A stretch of 64,000 nt of DNA, from assembly GCA_027559495.1 (NCBI GenBank), contig JAMXSV010000026.1:1488001-1552000 (forward strand), in the 5' to 3' direction. Shown here piece after piece: positions 11,491 to 23,202 of the stretch (position 1 is its first letter; the number at the start of each line of letters is the position of its first letter). Position numbers and translations under genes: made by a program. Below the pieces are notes generated by a model. The model saw only the letters and a list, made by a program, of their open reading frames with translations, did no database searches and was not told the DNA's origin. This DNA is from Aurifilum marmelostoma. Taxonomy: Eukaryota > Ascomycota > Sordariomycetes > Diaporthales > Cryphonectriaceae.

Positions 11491-14400
11491 TTATGCGGCC
11501 GGCTGTTGGGCAGGACCACCTCTTCCACGACCTCGACCCCCGCGACCCCTACCGCGGCCTCGACCACGGCCATCGAGACCTGCTGGTGGAGGAACGGCAT
11601 TGTATGACTGAGCAGGTGCAGCACTCTGCTGTGCGTGCCCATTAACAGCGCCTGCACCGTCTACACCGCCTCGTCCGCGAGGAGCGCCGTTGCCACGACC
11701 ACCCCTATGGCCGTTCTGATAGCCTCCTCGCCCGCCGCGATAACCCTGCTGGGGTGTTTGATTCGACGAAGGGCGATATACGAGATTGCTAGGTTGGATG
11801 TTGAGCGAGCCACGCTGGGCACCATCGTGGCCACCTCGTCCTCGCTGGCCGTTGAGCGCTCCTCGCCACGACCCAGTAAGTGGCGGCGGGGTGGGAGCAT
11901 CATGGAAGTTACGTCCAGAAGAGCCAGGCGCACCATAACCACCGCTGGCAACGAGAGTGGTGAGTGATGGGTGTGGTGCCCTGGCCATCTGGGCCTTGGA
12001 CCCAACGACAACCTGTCGGTCGGTGAGGTTGAGCACTGACGTCGCAGGGACGGTCTGGCCACGGAACGGCGGGCAGCGGCCGTCAAGAGAATTGCCGCTC
12101 ATGAATGTGATGTCAAAGAGAACATCGAGGATCTTGTTGCTGCCTGCACGACTGATGCCGACCACCGTGCCGCGCGAGGCGATGGGAACCTTGCCGATGT
12201 CCTGGACATAAACAACTCGATCACCCAGGTGGAACTTTTGGCCGCCGAGTCTGTGTTCTGCGTCGCCAGGCTTCAACAGGGCGCTCCGCGGCACACTCTT
12301 GATGTTCTTGGGCGTTGTCTCCTGGGACGCAGCCACAGCGCCCTCGGCAGCCTGCGCCAGCTCCATCACGACAATGGAGTCGAGCTGCTCGGCCTCTAAG
12401 GGCACCTTCGGGAAGTTGTTGGTGCCGACAGACTTGAGGTATTGAGCCATCTCCTTGACCCTGGCCGTTGCCATCTTGTCGTCCGCCCAGAGATCGGTGG
12501 CTGTGACGTCCTTCTTCTGCACGTTCTTCTGCAGACCCGTGAAAAAGTCTGGGAAATTTTGCATGTATTCAGCAACCAGCTGGATCGCCTTGCGGCTGTA
12601 CTCCCAGCCGGAGTCCGACTTTCTCGAGAAGCCCAGGACCTTCATCTTCCTTGATTCAAATTTGAGGTTGAGACCCAGGTTGACCTTGAGTCCGCCGACT
12701 CCAATAACCTGGTATGACGAGGTGATCTTGCTAAAGGCGAGGGGGTGGAGACCCAGATCCCTGGCGACCTGGAACGACGGCACATATCTATTCTCGCGTT
12801 CGTGTTTGAACACGATTTGCTTAGCAAACTCAGGCTCCTTGTTGTTCATCGCGGATATGGTGACTTCCAGCTTGGCGCCACTATAGCCGGTAACAGCCAG
12901 AGGCCTGCCATAATTGAAGTCTCCCAGATAGAAAGCACGCGTGTTAAGAGGGAACTCCTCCTCTAGAGGAAGAGCGGCCCTCTCCAGGAACCGCTCATCT
13001 TCGTTGACCACCTCGTCAACGATTGTCTGTGAGGCGTAGAAATCCCTCATGCCCGGGATCAGGCCATATTCCTTGATTGTGGCGCCCTCATCGGTCTTGA
13101 TCAGGCCCTTGAGCATCTCGACGTGCACCATGGACTCAACGTCGCCAATCAAGATGCCCAAGCGCTTGCTGTAGAAATCCTCCCAGTATCTGGCATTCTT
13201 GGTATAATCATCGATCTCCTTGTTGGAGTGGTCCTTGAGAACAACTTGTCCAGAACCGTCTTCGGCCAGGACGTAGTCGAACAGTTCGTCCGAGACGCGA
13301 ACGATCTTGGCCTCCTGGAGGAACGGGTATCCCACGAAACACCGCTTGCCAAGCTTGGCTTTGGCATTCTCCACCTTGGTCCGCTCGGCCGAGTCAACAA
13401 GAGTAACCACCATGCTCTCGTTTCGGCTATCCGACTGGAAGACATTGACGCCATGGAAGCCAAGCGTAGCATTATATGGCAGGGTGGCCAAGCTGGGGAA
13501 ACCAGCAAGGGCGGAGACATTGAGCAGCGCGCCGTCCATCAAGCCCTGCCTGTTGCTCAGCCCTTCTATTGGAGGCAGGTCGAAGATATTCTCCACGCAG
13601 CGGCAATGCGGGATGTCGGGGAAAATCCCCACCATCGAGGACGGATAAGTGAAGTCGTAGTCTGAGGAGTAGGTGAACTTGATGGGGACGTTGAAGCCGT
13701 TTCTCTCCTTTTCATCATCAGAGAGTTCCGCGTTCTTCGGCGCCATCGCATCCAAAAGCCTCTTCTCGTCAATAAAGGGAATCTTGACGACTGCCTCCCA
13801 GTCCATCTTCTTTCCGTTCATGTCCAGCTTGAAGTCTCTGGGGTAGAAGTCGATGATCGGAGAGCTGGGGTTTGTCATCAGGTCCCAGTAGACTGTTGGC
13901 ACAATCTTCTTGCTTCGGTCAGGAAGCACACCCATCAGCTGCTCGAAGGGCTTAAAAGGCTGACCAAGCTGAAAGTCGAGGTCAGCGCTGAGACCCTTGA
14001 TGACATCTGAGATCAGCGGGGAGTAGTGATATTGGTAGAACCATGGCCACGAGCAGATGCCACGGTAATAGTAGTAGAGAACCCATTGCAGTCCCTGAAC
14101 GTAGTTCTCGCAGAGTTTTCTGAGCTCTGTCTCCTTGGTTTCCGGAGTCCACTCGAGGAACTTTTCGGCGTAGTACTTGTCCTTCCACTCCTGGAACTTC
14201 TGTTGGTACAAAACCTCGTATTGGGCCTGAGCCTCTTCTGCCGAGACGTCTTGCACTTCGGCATTATCATACTTCTTTACAAGACGATTGATGGCGAGCT
14301 GGGACTCGTCCTCCTCCTCCTCCTCTTCGTCATCCTCCGCGCCGTCCATTTCTGGCTTTGGCGGGAAGGAGAGCACAAGGTGCCGCTCACCGTCGTCGTC

Positions 14401-15717
14401 TGGATCAGTGGACCAGCTCAGGTTCGCGCTGTCTGCAAGATCCTGGACGAACTTGCGATCAGCAGCCTTGAGACTGGTCCCCAGATCGAGTGTCTGAGAA
14501 GACCGCTTGGTCAGGAACGGCTTAATGTTCTGCTTCCACAGCGTCTTCTGCGCCGATGTCACAATCAGCTTGCCCTTTGGCTTCGGGGCCGCCTTCCCAT
14601 TCTCGGCAGAGCGCTTAGCCCGGAACCATTTCTGGTCCTCGGCCTCGTGTTCAAAGAAGCGGTACTCCTCCTTGCTGAGCTCCTCGAGCAATAAACCAAG
14701 CCGCTTCAAGTTCATGACACCGCCTTCGTTGATGTAGCCGTCGCACTTGGGCAGGACTTTCTTGTATGTCCTAAACATCATCGCCAGAGCGCCCTCGTTG
14801 ATGTGGATGCGCGGAAGATTAGGTAAGAAGTCATTGCCCACGAAGAAAGCCATAAGAATGAAATCGTCGATGACATTCTCCATGTTGAACGGGAACCCTA
14901 GAGCGGTCGCGCCGGTTTCCTTCAGATCCTGGAATTCCAGTTCCAGGTACTCCCTGACGATGCACAGATGCATGAGGTAGAAGTTCTGGTGCTCCAGCTC
15001 CTTGGACTGCACTTTGGACTGGCGGCCGAAGGTGACCTCTTCGCGGAGAAGACAAAAATGCGGGTCATGGCTGAGCAGACCCAGCATGATCAGGTCGGCA
15101 TCCAGACCGTACAGACAATGCCGCATGTTTGGGTGGTAGTTGGGCTGCGCCCTAGCGTTGCGGATGTACTCCATGATCTTATGTTCACCCTCTCCCGGGA
15201 CCTCATGACCAGAGAGTACAATCTCGCAGCCCTGCCACTCTTTATCTTCCGTCACCTTCTTGTTGATGAAGTATCTCAGCTGCTTCGACAGCTTCGCCAT
15301 GAACTCGGTACCGGGGGTAATACAATTGCTGTCGAACGGCTCTTCCTTGGGCATCTCCTGCCCCTCTCGTATTGCCTTCTCTCTCGCCTGCTCGGCATCC
15401 AGCGCGGTCCTGAAACGTCTTGCGCGCTGCTGGTTCATCTTGGCACGCGGTGCGACACCGTCGACCGCCATGAAGAACAGCTGCTTTGGTTTGATCTTGC
15501 CAAACAGGTGTTCGATGTAATTGAATATGCGAATGAACATTTCCTCCTCGCTCAGACGAAACTGGGTGTCGTCCGAGTCCTTGTGGGTGCAGTTGTGGAT
15601 GATACCGTTCATGTCGAGGTAGAGGCAGTCGAACTCGGGGATGCGGTTCTCGGCGATCAGCTGGGAGATGGCAGGGTAACGCTCAGAGAGCCATCTGAAG
15701 AACTTTGGGACACCCAT
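11491..15717 (-). CDS. XRN1: Cytoplasmic 5'-3' exoribonuclease XRN1 (KEM1)
   Basis: Processive exonuclease that degrades decapped mRNA in the cytoplasm and P-bodies. The single exon encodes 1408 aa. The start MGVPKFFRWLSERYP is the invariant XRN beginning; the reading frame stays open a little upstream but has no earlier ATG. Catalytic acidic residues are visible in order: LDMNG (Asp35), the MAVDGVAPRAKMNQQRARRF block, EVPGEGEHKI (two Glu), YGLDADLIML (two Asp) and FVGNDFLPNL. The central part carries the XRN1-specific SH3-like/PAZ-like domains. The last 200 residues are Gly/Arg-rich (RGG and (GR)n clusters) with Asn/Gln-rich stretches, suited to RNA and condensate binding. It is XRN1 rather than RAT1, by the length and the domains beyond residue 700. 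Confidence 0.96.
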   Translation of the reverse strand: MGVPKFFRWLSERYPAISQLIAENRIPEFDCLYLDMNGIIHNCTHKDSDDTQFRLSEEEMFIRIFNYIEHLFGKIKPKQLFFMAVDGVAPRAKMNQQRARRFRTALDAEQAREKAIREGQEMPKEEPFDSNCITPGTEFMAKLSKQLRYFINKKVTEDKEWQGCEIVLSGHEVPGEGEHKIMEYIRNARAQPNYHPNMRHCLYGLDADLIMLGLLSHDPHFCLLREEVTFGRQSKVQSKELEHQNFYLMHLCIVREYLELEFQDLKETGATALGFPFNMENVIDDFILMAFFVGNDFLPNLPRIHINEGALAMMFRTYKKVLPKCDGYINEGGVMNLKRLGLLLEELSKEEYRFFEHEAEDQKWFRAKRSAENGKAAPKPKGKLIVTSAQKTLWKQNIKPFLTKRSSQTLDLGTSLKAADRKFVQDLADSANLSWSTDPDDDGERHLVLSFPPKPEMDGAEDDEEEEEEDESQLAINRLVKKYDNAEVQDVSAEEAQAQYEVLYQQKFQEWKDKYYAEKFLEWTPETKETELRKLCENYVQGLQWVLYYYYRGICSWPWFYQYHYSPLISDVIKGLSADLDFQLGQPFKPFEQLMGVLPDRSKKIVPTVYWDLMTNPSSPIIDFYPRDFKLDMNGKKMDWEAVVKIPFIDEKRLLDAMAPKNAELSDDEKERNGFNVPIKFTYSSDYDFTYPSSMVGIFPDIPHCRCVENIFDLPPIEGLSNRQGLMDGALLNVSALAGFPSLATLPYNATLGFHGVNVFQSDSRNESMVVTLVDSAERTKVENAKAKLGKRCFVGYPFLQEAKIVRVSDELFDYVLAEDGSGQVVLKDHSNKEIDDYTKNARYWEDFYSKRLGILIGDVESMVHVEMLKGLIKTDEGATIKEYGLIPGMRDFYASQTIVDEVVNEDERFLERAALPLEEEFPLNTRAFYLGDFNYGRPLAVTGYSGAKLEVTISAMNNKEPEFAKQIVFKHERENRYVPSFQVARDLGLHPLAFSKITSSYQVIGVGGLKVNLGLNLKFESRKMKVLGFSRKSDSGWEYSRKAIQLVAEYMQNFPDFFTGLQKNVQKKDVTATDLWADDKMATARVKEMAQYLKSVGTNNFPKVPLEAEQLDSIVVMELAQAAEGAVAASQETTPKNIKSVPRSALLKPGDAEHRLGGQKFHLGDRVVYVQDIGKVPIASRGTVVGISRAGSNKILDVLFDITFMSGNSLDGRCPPFRGQTVPATSVLNLTDRQVVVGSKAQMARAPHPSLTTLVASGGYGAPGSSGRNFHDAPTPPPLTGSWRGALNGQRGRGGHDGAQRGSLNIQPSNLVYRPSSNQTPQQGYRGGRGGYQNGHRGGRGNGAPRGRGGVDGAGAVNGHAQQSAAPAQSYNAVPPPAGLDGRGRGRGRGRGGRGRGRGGPAQQPAA

Positions 15718-16777
15718 GATGGTAGTAGGCTTGCGAGCAGATGCAGCTCGCCAATGCTCTGCCAACAGACAGGTCAGAAGTTGTGGCCCCAGAGATGCGC
15801 AGGACGGTGGGTAAGCTACCTTGGAATGGTTACGGCACGATAAATAGGGCCGATTTCAGAGAGTAGAAATGCAAAGGTGCTGCTCTGCAGTGCAAGAGAG
15901 AATTGATGTACACCTGAGAGGCTGTTACTTTGTTGTGCAGCTGGCGATCCAAGAGGGAAAACAGATGCACTGTTCCCTTTCACACTTATATTCCCAAGGG
16001 AAGAAAGAAAGAAAAAACAATGAGGGAAAAGAATTGTATTAGGCTAGAGCCTGTACACAGGTGTCGAGAGCTAGCAGTGGCAGAAGAGTGGTGATGTTAT
16101 TCACAGATGACCAAAGACCAGCATCATCTAAGCTGATCCAATGGTGGCGGGACAGTGTGGGGCAGTACTTGTGCACAGACCACCTATGCATTCGTCTCTG
16201 TGACAGTAATAATCCACGCCTAGGGTGTGAGTCTACTGACTGAGCCCTCCTTCTTTCCATTACAGTATGTACTTTCTCATACCTGCTACAGTCTCCCCAT
16301 TCTGCTGCGGTCTTATGTATAAGTTATCCCTCAGTCAATCATATTCCCAATTACAAAACAAATGATCTCGGCCTAGGCCGGGCCTTGAACATCCAGCCGT
16401 TTACAGTACCCTCCTTAAGTCTGCCCGTACTGTGATATGAATTGCCTCTCTTGCGCCATGCATCTCCGGAGTTGGTTGAAAGCTGTCGTAATTTTGGAGT
16501 AAATCGAGAATTGAGGTTTCACTTTTACAGCTACAAAGACCTCTGGGCATGCTACAACACAGCTAAGCTCAGCCAGGGGATGCGGGAACAGACTACGGAA
16601 CAATGGGCATGATCCTCCTGGGCGACACTCGAAATTGGTAAGGAGACGTGATTATGGATGGAGTGGATGGAACCGTTGGCAAGAGCTGCCTGTACAAATG
16701 GAACAACAGAGAATCACGTGGTATCATATGCCCTTTCTATGAACCCATCCGTTCCGCTACCAAAGACCGCCCTTGCA
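15718..16777. other. Intergenic XRN1 leader / SEC39 3' region
   Basis: About 1 kb with several stop-rich short ORFs and an A/G-rich stretch (15990-16030). Nothing recognisable. Confidence 0.55.
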
Positions 16778-19679
16778 TCAATCTTCTTCTCGGCTCCGAG
16801 CCACAGGCTGCGCCCCAATCAGCCAGCCCACGCCCGCCGTCAGACCTCCCACGGCTGCTTCCCTCAACTGATCTCGCTTCCTGGCCCTCTGTTGTTGGTC
16901 GCCAGTGCTGCTTCCAGCATCGCCACTGGAATCACTCGGCCGGTTTTGTGCCGTGAGATTGAAGTTGGACAGGGCTGTCAGGTTCCTCTGCGCAGAGAGC
17001 ATGCTGGCCCTCGACAGGTCGAACAGCGACATTGGCACCTCTTCTGTGTTGTGGCGATTCGACGTGCCCTGTCTGCCGCCCGAGACGTGACGTGGGGTGG
17101 CGGTGCTGAAACCGCCGGGCATCGTCTGCATGTCAGCAGCCTCGTCCCAGGCGTTTTCTTGTTCGGCTTCGGCCTTGATGGCTGCATCGAGTGCTTCTTC
17201 GGTGCGACGGTAGCTCTTGAGGATCTCGGGCAAGGTCGCGGCCGGAGCGATCCGGAGAGCGGTCGCGAGACATTCAATGCGTTGGTCCAAATGACGGATC
17301 TCGGGGTTGCCGCTCGCGGTGCCGAGGTGAGTTGGCCGGACTGTCCGTGCGGTGCGTTGATACATGCCTGCTTGCAGTGCCGCCCTCCACGACCAGTCAT
17401 CCCGTATCGCAGCACTACCACGTAGGGATCCATTGCTGGCCTTCCCTGCTGAGGCCTGTGGCGGCCCACTAAGCGCGGCCAGGCGGTTGACAACATAGGT
17501 GTATGCTGTCTCGAAATCGTCCTCTGTGAGGGCTGCATCAATACACATGGCTGTAATGCGCTTCTCGGCGTTCAACATCTGCGCCGGCTCCATTTCTGCC
17601 GTCAGGGCAGGGTGCCCCGATTTATCCTTTACCGTCAAGCTCGCGGCAACCATATTCCGCCCCACGTCGATGAGGTCCTGGATTTGGGTGTAGCTTTTTG
17701 GGTTTTGCTCGAGGACCTTCTCGATAATAGACAGTGGGTCGTGGTGAACTCGAAGGATGACAGGTGTGAAGGGCTCTCCCTTCTTCAGGACCAGCTTATA
17801 GTCGCTCAAGCCATGTGTGGCTTTGAGCAAGGCCTCAATTCGTTGTGTTGCTACCATGGACCGTTCTATGGTCCCTGGGAAGCCGTATATTCTGCTTGGT
17901 GATTAGCTGCCTGCCAACAGTAAGGGTCATCTAGTTCAGTCGCTTACATGTCATTGCACTTTTTCAGCCCACCTCTCGTGCGGTTTGGATTGGAGGCATT
18001 ATCGTAGGCGGCCATTGCTGCTGCATATATCGTATCCCGAAGTAACTCCTTTGACAAGGGTTGCTCTGGCGAGTCTTCGTAGAGAGATTTGGCGAGAGAG
18101 TACCCTATCAAGCTGTCAGCTCTGTCTCCCCTGGTATTCATAGGCTTTACGTACGAGTGTGTGTCAAAAGAGCCTTCAAGATCTCGACTTCGAGAAATTC
18201 CTTCTTCAATTGCCCAAACACGGTACAGTAGTGCTGCTCCGCATCTTCCCACGCCGCCCCCTCCTCCTCCTCTGCGCCCCAGTCTCCGAGCCACAATATC
18301 TCATTTCTCGCCTTAATCCAGTATTTGTCGTCCGAGTTCGGTCCGCGCTCGGCGATGGTGTGTATCAGCTTTAGAAATTCTGCCTTCTGTTCCCGCTCGT
18401 CCTGGAGTATGGCCAGTTCGCCAGCTTTCCTCAAGGTCATTGGGCATCCAGCCTTGGTCGAGAGATAAGCGCTGACCACCAACGCAGAGAGCAATGTTGT
18501 GGCAAGTTTCGTAGGTCTTGTAAGGACGTTGTCGTCTTCGAGCATATTATTTCGAAGGTAAGTGACGTTCTTGACGAACATGATGTTTGTGCTGCCCAGA
18601 TCCGGGACAGGGGACAGATTTGACGCTGCAGTTTGTAGCGGGGGCAGGGGATCGTCCAGGAGCTTCGTCACCTCGAGAGCAATAGTGTATGCGCCAGTCA
18701 GCGCCTCGGTCGTCGCATCGGGAACGAGATATGCGCACGCTAGAGCAGCCTGTGCGTATCGTCGCTCGAGATATTGCTGTTTCTCCTCGTCCATCCACAT
18801 CTGCCCGAACCCACCCAAATCAACATCCTCGGGGCCATGCCAGTGGTCTATTGCCTCGACCGCAACCCTCCAGGATGTGCTTGCCTGCGAGGTCAACCAG
18901 ACGAGCATTTGCTCCCATCCGGGGCAGATCAGCCCATCTTCGTCAACGTTCTCTTCCTCTTCTCCTTCTTGTTCTGTTGGCGGCCTCTTCGTCGTCGTCC
19001 ACCTCTTGTCATTGTATAGCCATGGTCCAAGGAGGCACCTTAGATCCCGCGCAACATTAGAGTAGTCGCCTTGCGCCCCGGTCTCTGAAAGTAGCAGGTC
19101 AACTGCAGCCGCGTCGTCAAGCTTCTCGAACTGCGACAGTGTGATCGGAATGCTGTTCTGGGGATAGAATTCGTGGTTCCTCCTCAATAAAGGCAGTAAC
19201 AGAGAGATAGTCCACGTTCGGATGCAAGGCGAGTGCTCGAGAAATGGTGAAAGAAGATCAGGTAGCTGGTTCAACAGCCCGGCCTCCTCGTCCACCTTGT
19301 AGGAGCGCCGCAGTAGAAACAAGGTGAGGGGATCATCCTCTGCCTCTGCGGGTGCGCCCGGCCACGACAGCTTCAACAGATGCAGCTTGCGGACCTTCCT
19401 GACGGCTTCCTCGTCTGACAAGTGCTCCACGGCAGATACATCGACATCCCAATGCTCCTGCGCGGCATATTCGCCCCTTTCGACCTCTTGGACGAATGAC
19501 ACGTATTCCTCGGATCTTAGCGTCTCGGGCAGGTAGGTGAGGAGAACACGCAGGAGGAGCTCCTTTCGCAGGACGGAGCCATGGTTGGCGGCAATGAAGG
19601 ACAGGCTGTCGAGATCTGCTTTGGCAGCAAGATGGGCAGCCAGGAGGACAATTTTTGATGCAGAAAGGACAAGACTCAT
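16778..19679 (-). CDS. SEC39: SEC39 subunit of the Dsl1 tethering complex
   Basis: ER-resident tether for retrograde Golgi-to-ER COPI vesicles, part of the Dsl1 complex with Dsl1 and Tip20. Minus-strand exons are 19679-18155, 18104-17948 and 17891-16778, giving 931 aa. Intron 1 is only 50 nt (GTACGT, GCTGAC branch, TAG) and intron 2 is 56 nt (GTAAGC, GCTAATC branch, CAG). The protein is an all-helical solenoid. Recognised family strings are SYKVDEEAGLL, the YDNASNPNRTRGG segment directly after intron 1, and KATHGLSDYKLVLKKGEPFTP after intron 2. The C-terminus (about 780-931) is disordered and Ser/Gln-rich with a final Gly/Ala stretch. It is divergent from the complex I subunit gene across 443 bp. 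Confidence 0.9.
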
Positions 19680-20122
19680 GGTGGGTCGTTGTCAGAACAC
19701 ATGTTCTTCCGCTGTAGGGTATCTGTCGTGAATTATTGTCTGGACAGGCTGTTGTGCTGGTTGGTAGAGGCAGAGAGTCGATGTCAGCGGCCCAAAAATG
19801 TCCCAGTTACCTAAGCTGTCACATTCACATTCATCCAGTATGCCTGCAGCAAGCTGAACCCCTGTGGCTTGCTGGAGCTCGCACTGCACACTATTATGCC
19901 TGTGTCCCCTAGTGTGCTAGTATGCTTGCCGGCCTCGGCACCGAACTATGGGTCTGAACCACACTGCCCCCGGCACGTCATCCTGCCCCGTTCCGGACAA
20001 GCAGCAGCATCGGGATGGTCCACCTGCCTTCAACCTCACATCGACTTTCGCCCTCACAGCCAATTGACCTCGTCGGCAAATCCGCCTGTTCACCACCCAG
20101 TTATTGCCATTTCATATCAGTC
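19680..20122. other. Divergent promoter region SEC39 / complex I subunit
   Basis: 443-bp head-to-head intergenic region, probably a shared bidirectional promoter. A CCAAT pentamer lies at 20060-20064, 59 bp from the complex I subunit ATG. Confidence 0.55.
20060..20064 (+). promoter_or_regulatory. CCAAT box candidate
   Basis: CCAAT on the plus strand 59 bp before the ATG of a nuclear-encoded respiratory subunit, the gene class regulated by the HAP/CBC complex in fungi. A single pentamer occurs often by chance. Confidence 0.3.
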
Positions 20123-20592
20123 ATGTCTTCAGGATACGGTCTGAATGGAGGTAAAGATGATCCTGCTGATCAATGGCTGCAAGCCACCCAAGGGAAAACT
20201 CGTACTGATCTGTTCTGTTGCTGTCAGGTCCGGGCCGTTGCTTTCCCTTCTGGCAGGAAGTGCTCGCCTGCTACGTTGTAAACACGAACTCGGAGGATGA
20301 TTCGGGCAAGAAGAAGTGTGTCCCGGTGCTGGAGGACTACTACGAGTGCATGCACCACAAGAAAGAGGTCTGTTGCCCTGTCTATGGGATGCGGCCGGAA
20401 TACGTTTCGATCACGAGCTAACACTCTGGGATGTGTTTTCAGGCTGCCCGGGCTATGGCGTTACAAACAGCATACAGGAAAGCCGAGTTGAACCAAGGAC
20501 GCGAGGATGCACCAACGGCAGGACAAATACGAAATTTGGGGCTGCTTGGCAAGGAGGACGATACCAAGAAGGTGCTTGCGTCCAGTTCATAG
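20123..20592 (+). CDS. NADH:ubiquinone oxidoreductase NDUFS5/15-kDa-type subunit (twin CX9C)
   Basis: Accessory complex I subunit of the mitochondrial inner membrane, facing the intermembrane space. Three exons: 20123-20150 (28 nt), 20228-20367 and 20443-20592, giving 105 aa. Two CX9C motifs are exact: CFPFWQEVLAC and CVPVLEDYYEC. This implies Mia40-dependent import and two disulfides. The following HHKKEAARA matches the NDUFS5 layout. The C-terminal third is charged and helical. Intron 1 has GTAAAG and CAG. Intron 2 uses a non-consensus GTCTGT donor, but has a good GCTAACA branch site and TTTTCAG acceptor; without it the frame ends within 18 codons. Confidence 0.88.
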
Positions 20593-21300
20593 ACGATAGA
20601 AGGCCCGCGCGCCGTGCGTCTTGTCTTATATCGGAGTCTACGGATTACAATGCGAAAATTCTTTTCATCACAAACACAGCTCCAGGCACGGCTGTCGATT
20701 GAGTGGCAGAGGTCGAGTTATCATAAGAGGTCGGTGGTTGGGGCAATGCCAGCAGGCGAGGTCGTTAGCGATACCACTGGGCAGTGATTATGCCTGTGGC
20801 TGACGGTCCTGTTCCAGATCAGATATTCCAAGAAGCATGGTCTCCTTCTGAGTTGTTTAAAGGTAGAACAAACGTTCACTGTTGAGCCTCAAGAGCAGGT
20901 ATTCCCTGCATCTGGCCACGCGAGGTGATTCTTTTTAGTGAGCTTATCGTTTCGCCGCTGCTGTGTTGCGCGTTAGAGATAAGTTTGGACGGTTTTCGCA
21001 ACTTGGGGTTTCCTTATCGTTTTTTCACTGTCGCAACTTCCCTTCCAAGCGGCAGGGTAGATCGACTGCCCGGACTTGGTATACCCCTGAGGGTCTGCTT
21101 CGGTCTTACTCTCTTTCTGTCTTGTTTTTGAGCCAAGTTCAAAAGACAAGTTCTCGACCTCGACTCCCACGGACCCTCTCCCCTTTGGCTGGCTGCGGTA
21201 CATGCATTAGGCTGCGATTGTCTGCAGGGCCCTAATCCCACCATGCGCACGAATTACTTAACAAACAACACGACCTGCGATTCTTCTATTCAGGAGAAAG
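20593..21300. other. Intergenic, leader of the DUF gene
   Basis: About 0.7 kb including a T/C-rich leader region. No gene seen. Confidence 0.55.
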
Positions 21301-23202
21301 ATGCCTTTACTTCGAGGCATTGAGGTAGCAATCGTCACTCAGTCAGAGCTCGGGCGACTCCCTGAGTATCCTCATCCTGAGGGCTCTTCTCTCCAGGCGC
21401 GCGACCTGCCGGACAATGAACGCAGTTCCCAAGATCGTGCTGTGAGCGATCCACTTCACGCTCTAGGAATGGATTCGATTGTCTCGGTATACGTTCCATC
21501 CCTTCCTGGTATGGAGACTCTGTCATTCATTTCCATTATGCACTTGGCTGATTGCTCAATAGGCGCACAGTTTTGGATCAATTATGTTGTCGAAGATCCC
21601 CCCTCCCCATCTGGTCACCTTTTCTTCAAATTGTACATGAATGGAAGACATATTACATCATGGGGTATCAAACCAAGTATCAAGAGTCACGGTCGCGCCG
21701 AGAAGGCGTTGTATGCGCCCAGCGACCGCTGGGACCAAGAAGAAGATGGTGTAGTGTTCAAGCAGGAAGGGGTTGAGGCCAGATACTTCTACTTCACGGG
21801 CAATCAGCAAGAGCTTTCTGTAGCCGACGATGGCGGGCTGATCGAGGTCCAGGTCTTTCGAGCTCGAGGTCGGAAGAGGTGTGCTGCGAAACTGGATCAA
21901 TATCGCGTCCAGGACAGGTATGGCATCGCGTAAGTAAATCCCTCCACCCTCCGCAAGTGATGAGAGCGATAACCTCTGACGCCTGGCTTGTGCAGTACGC
22001 CGAGTGGTGGCCTGCTTGACAATCCCCAGGATATCACATTCTTCGATTTCCACTTGATCGACCCCAAAGACGCGCCCTGGGCGACGTTCCGCTTCCACTA
22101 TCGCTCATGGGCGAGCCTTAACCAGCTTGCCTTGATTCCCGCCGATGACCCAAGCATTCTTGAATCATCTGTTACGAGTCTTATCTGCGATGCTTCCGAG
22201 CTGCCCTCGGAGCGTAATGCTCCAGAATCGGAGCCGGTCGAGCCTTTCATCATTTGTCCAGACTCTGATGCGTCGGTGTTTATTGATAGCACATCGAGTG
22301 ACGACCTCAAAGAGCTGGCTGTGGATGGTAATATGAAGCCTCGAAGAAATAGCTCCTTTGTCCTGAGAACTCCTCCTGAACTACGCCCACGGTCAGTCAC
22401 CAACCATAATCTGCCGCAGCCGAGCAAGAGCCTCCGAGACGCTCTTCCTCGGGGGTTTCCAGAATCATATCTTTCACGACCGCTTCCTGATCGACCGCTG
22501 CCTGAATTGCCCACCAGTACCAGCCCAGACGATCAAACCTGGGTTCCTCGATCTCGAAAGTCCTCTACCGCATCAGCCGCGCCGTCTGTTGCACCTTCGC
22601 TTCGGAGCTACGTTAAGAACGAGTCGTTCCTAGAGGAAACGGTCGAGTACGGAGAGGCCCAGCAGGTCCTCATCGACAAGAAGCACCCAGGGGTTCCTCT
22701 GAGCCAGGAGAAGGCTACCAAGGCTGCTGTGCCCGCTGCGGCCGTCTCGGGCATATCTGATACGTCGATATCAGACTACGAGGGTTCCTCTCTGGCTGAG
22801 ACCCACGCCAGGGAAGAGGACTCACAATTACTGTCACCAGGCAACTACACTGCAAGCACCGGTAGCATGCTAGAGAAGCACACGACCCATACTCAAGACC
22901 AGCAGGCTGCAGTTCCCACGACTATGAGCAGTGTGAATTCGGGCATGGAATTCTCCAGATTTCCGCGGCTTGGATTGTCGGAGTCGGAATGGATCCGGCG
23001 CACGCCCTCTCCCCAGGCTGTACAGCCGCGTCGCGTTCTGAGCCCTCGACTCGACCGACTTTGGAAGACTCTTCGCAGGAGCAAGAGCCGTTCGCCGCTA
23101 CGGCCGCTCCGCAACGCCGACGAGAAAGGATCACGTCGGAATTACTCAACCCCGCAGCTCGCCAGTCCTGAGGTGAAGGTCAGGCATGGCAATTGGATCT
23201 AG
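21301..23202 (+). CDS. Conserved fungal protein, DUF7918-like N-terminal beta domain
   Basis: Function unknown. The N-terminal ~230 residues resemble a fungal DUF (DUF7918-like, from memory), with strings HLFFKLYMNGRHITSWGI, LYAPSDRW, GGLIEVQVFRARGRKR, YGIATPSGGLLDNPQD and FRFHYRSWASL. The rest is disordered, rich in Ser/Pro/Arg, with a basic end (LRRSKSRSPLRPLR). Proposed exons: 21301-21508, 21563-21929 and 21996-23202, giving 593 aa. The first intron (21509-21562) is 54 nt, a multiple of three, with no stop codon. It carries GTATGG, a GGCTGATT branch-like site and ATAG. Removing it joins SLPG directly to AQFW, which reads like the family consensus. A naive ORF would keep 18 extra residues (611 aa). 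It is convergent with the reductase gene 285 bp away. Confidence 0.72.

Noticed and set aside
14968..15843. 291-codon ORF antisense to XRN1
   Set aside because: It mirrors the XRN1 catalytic domain; GC-rich third positions on the coding strand create open antisense frames.
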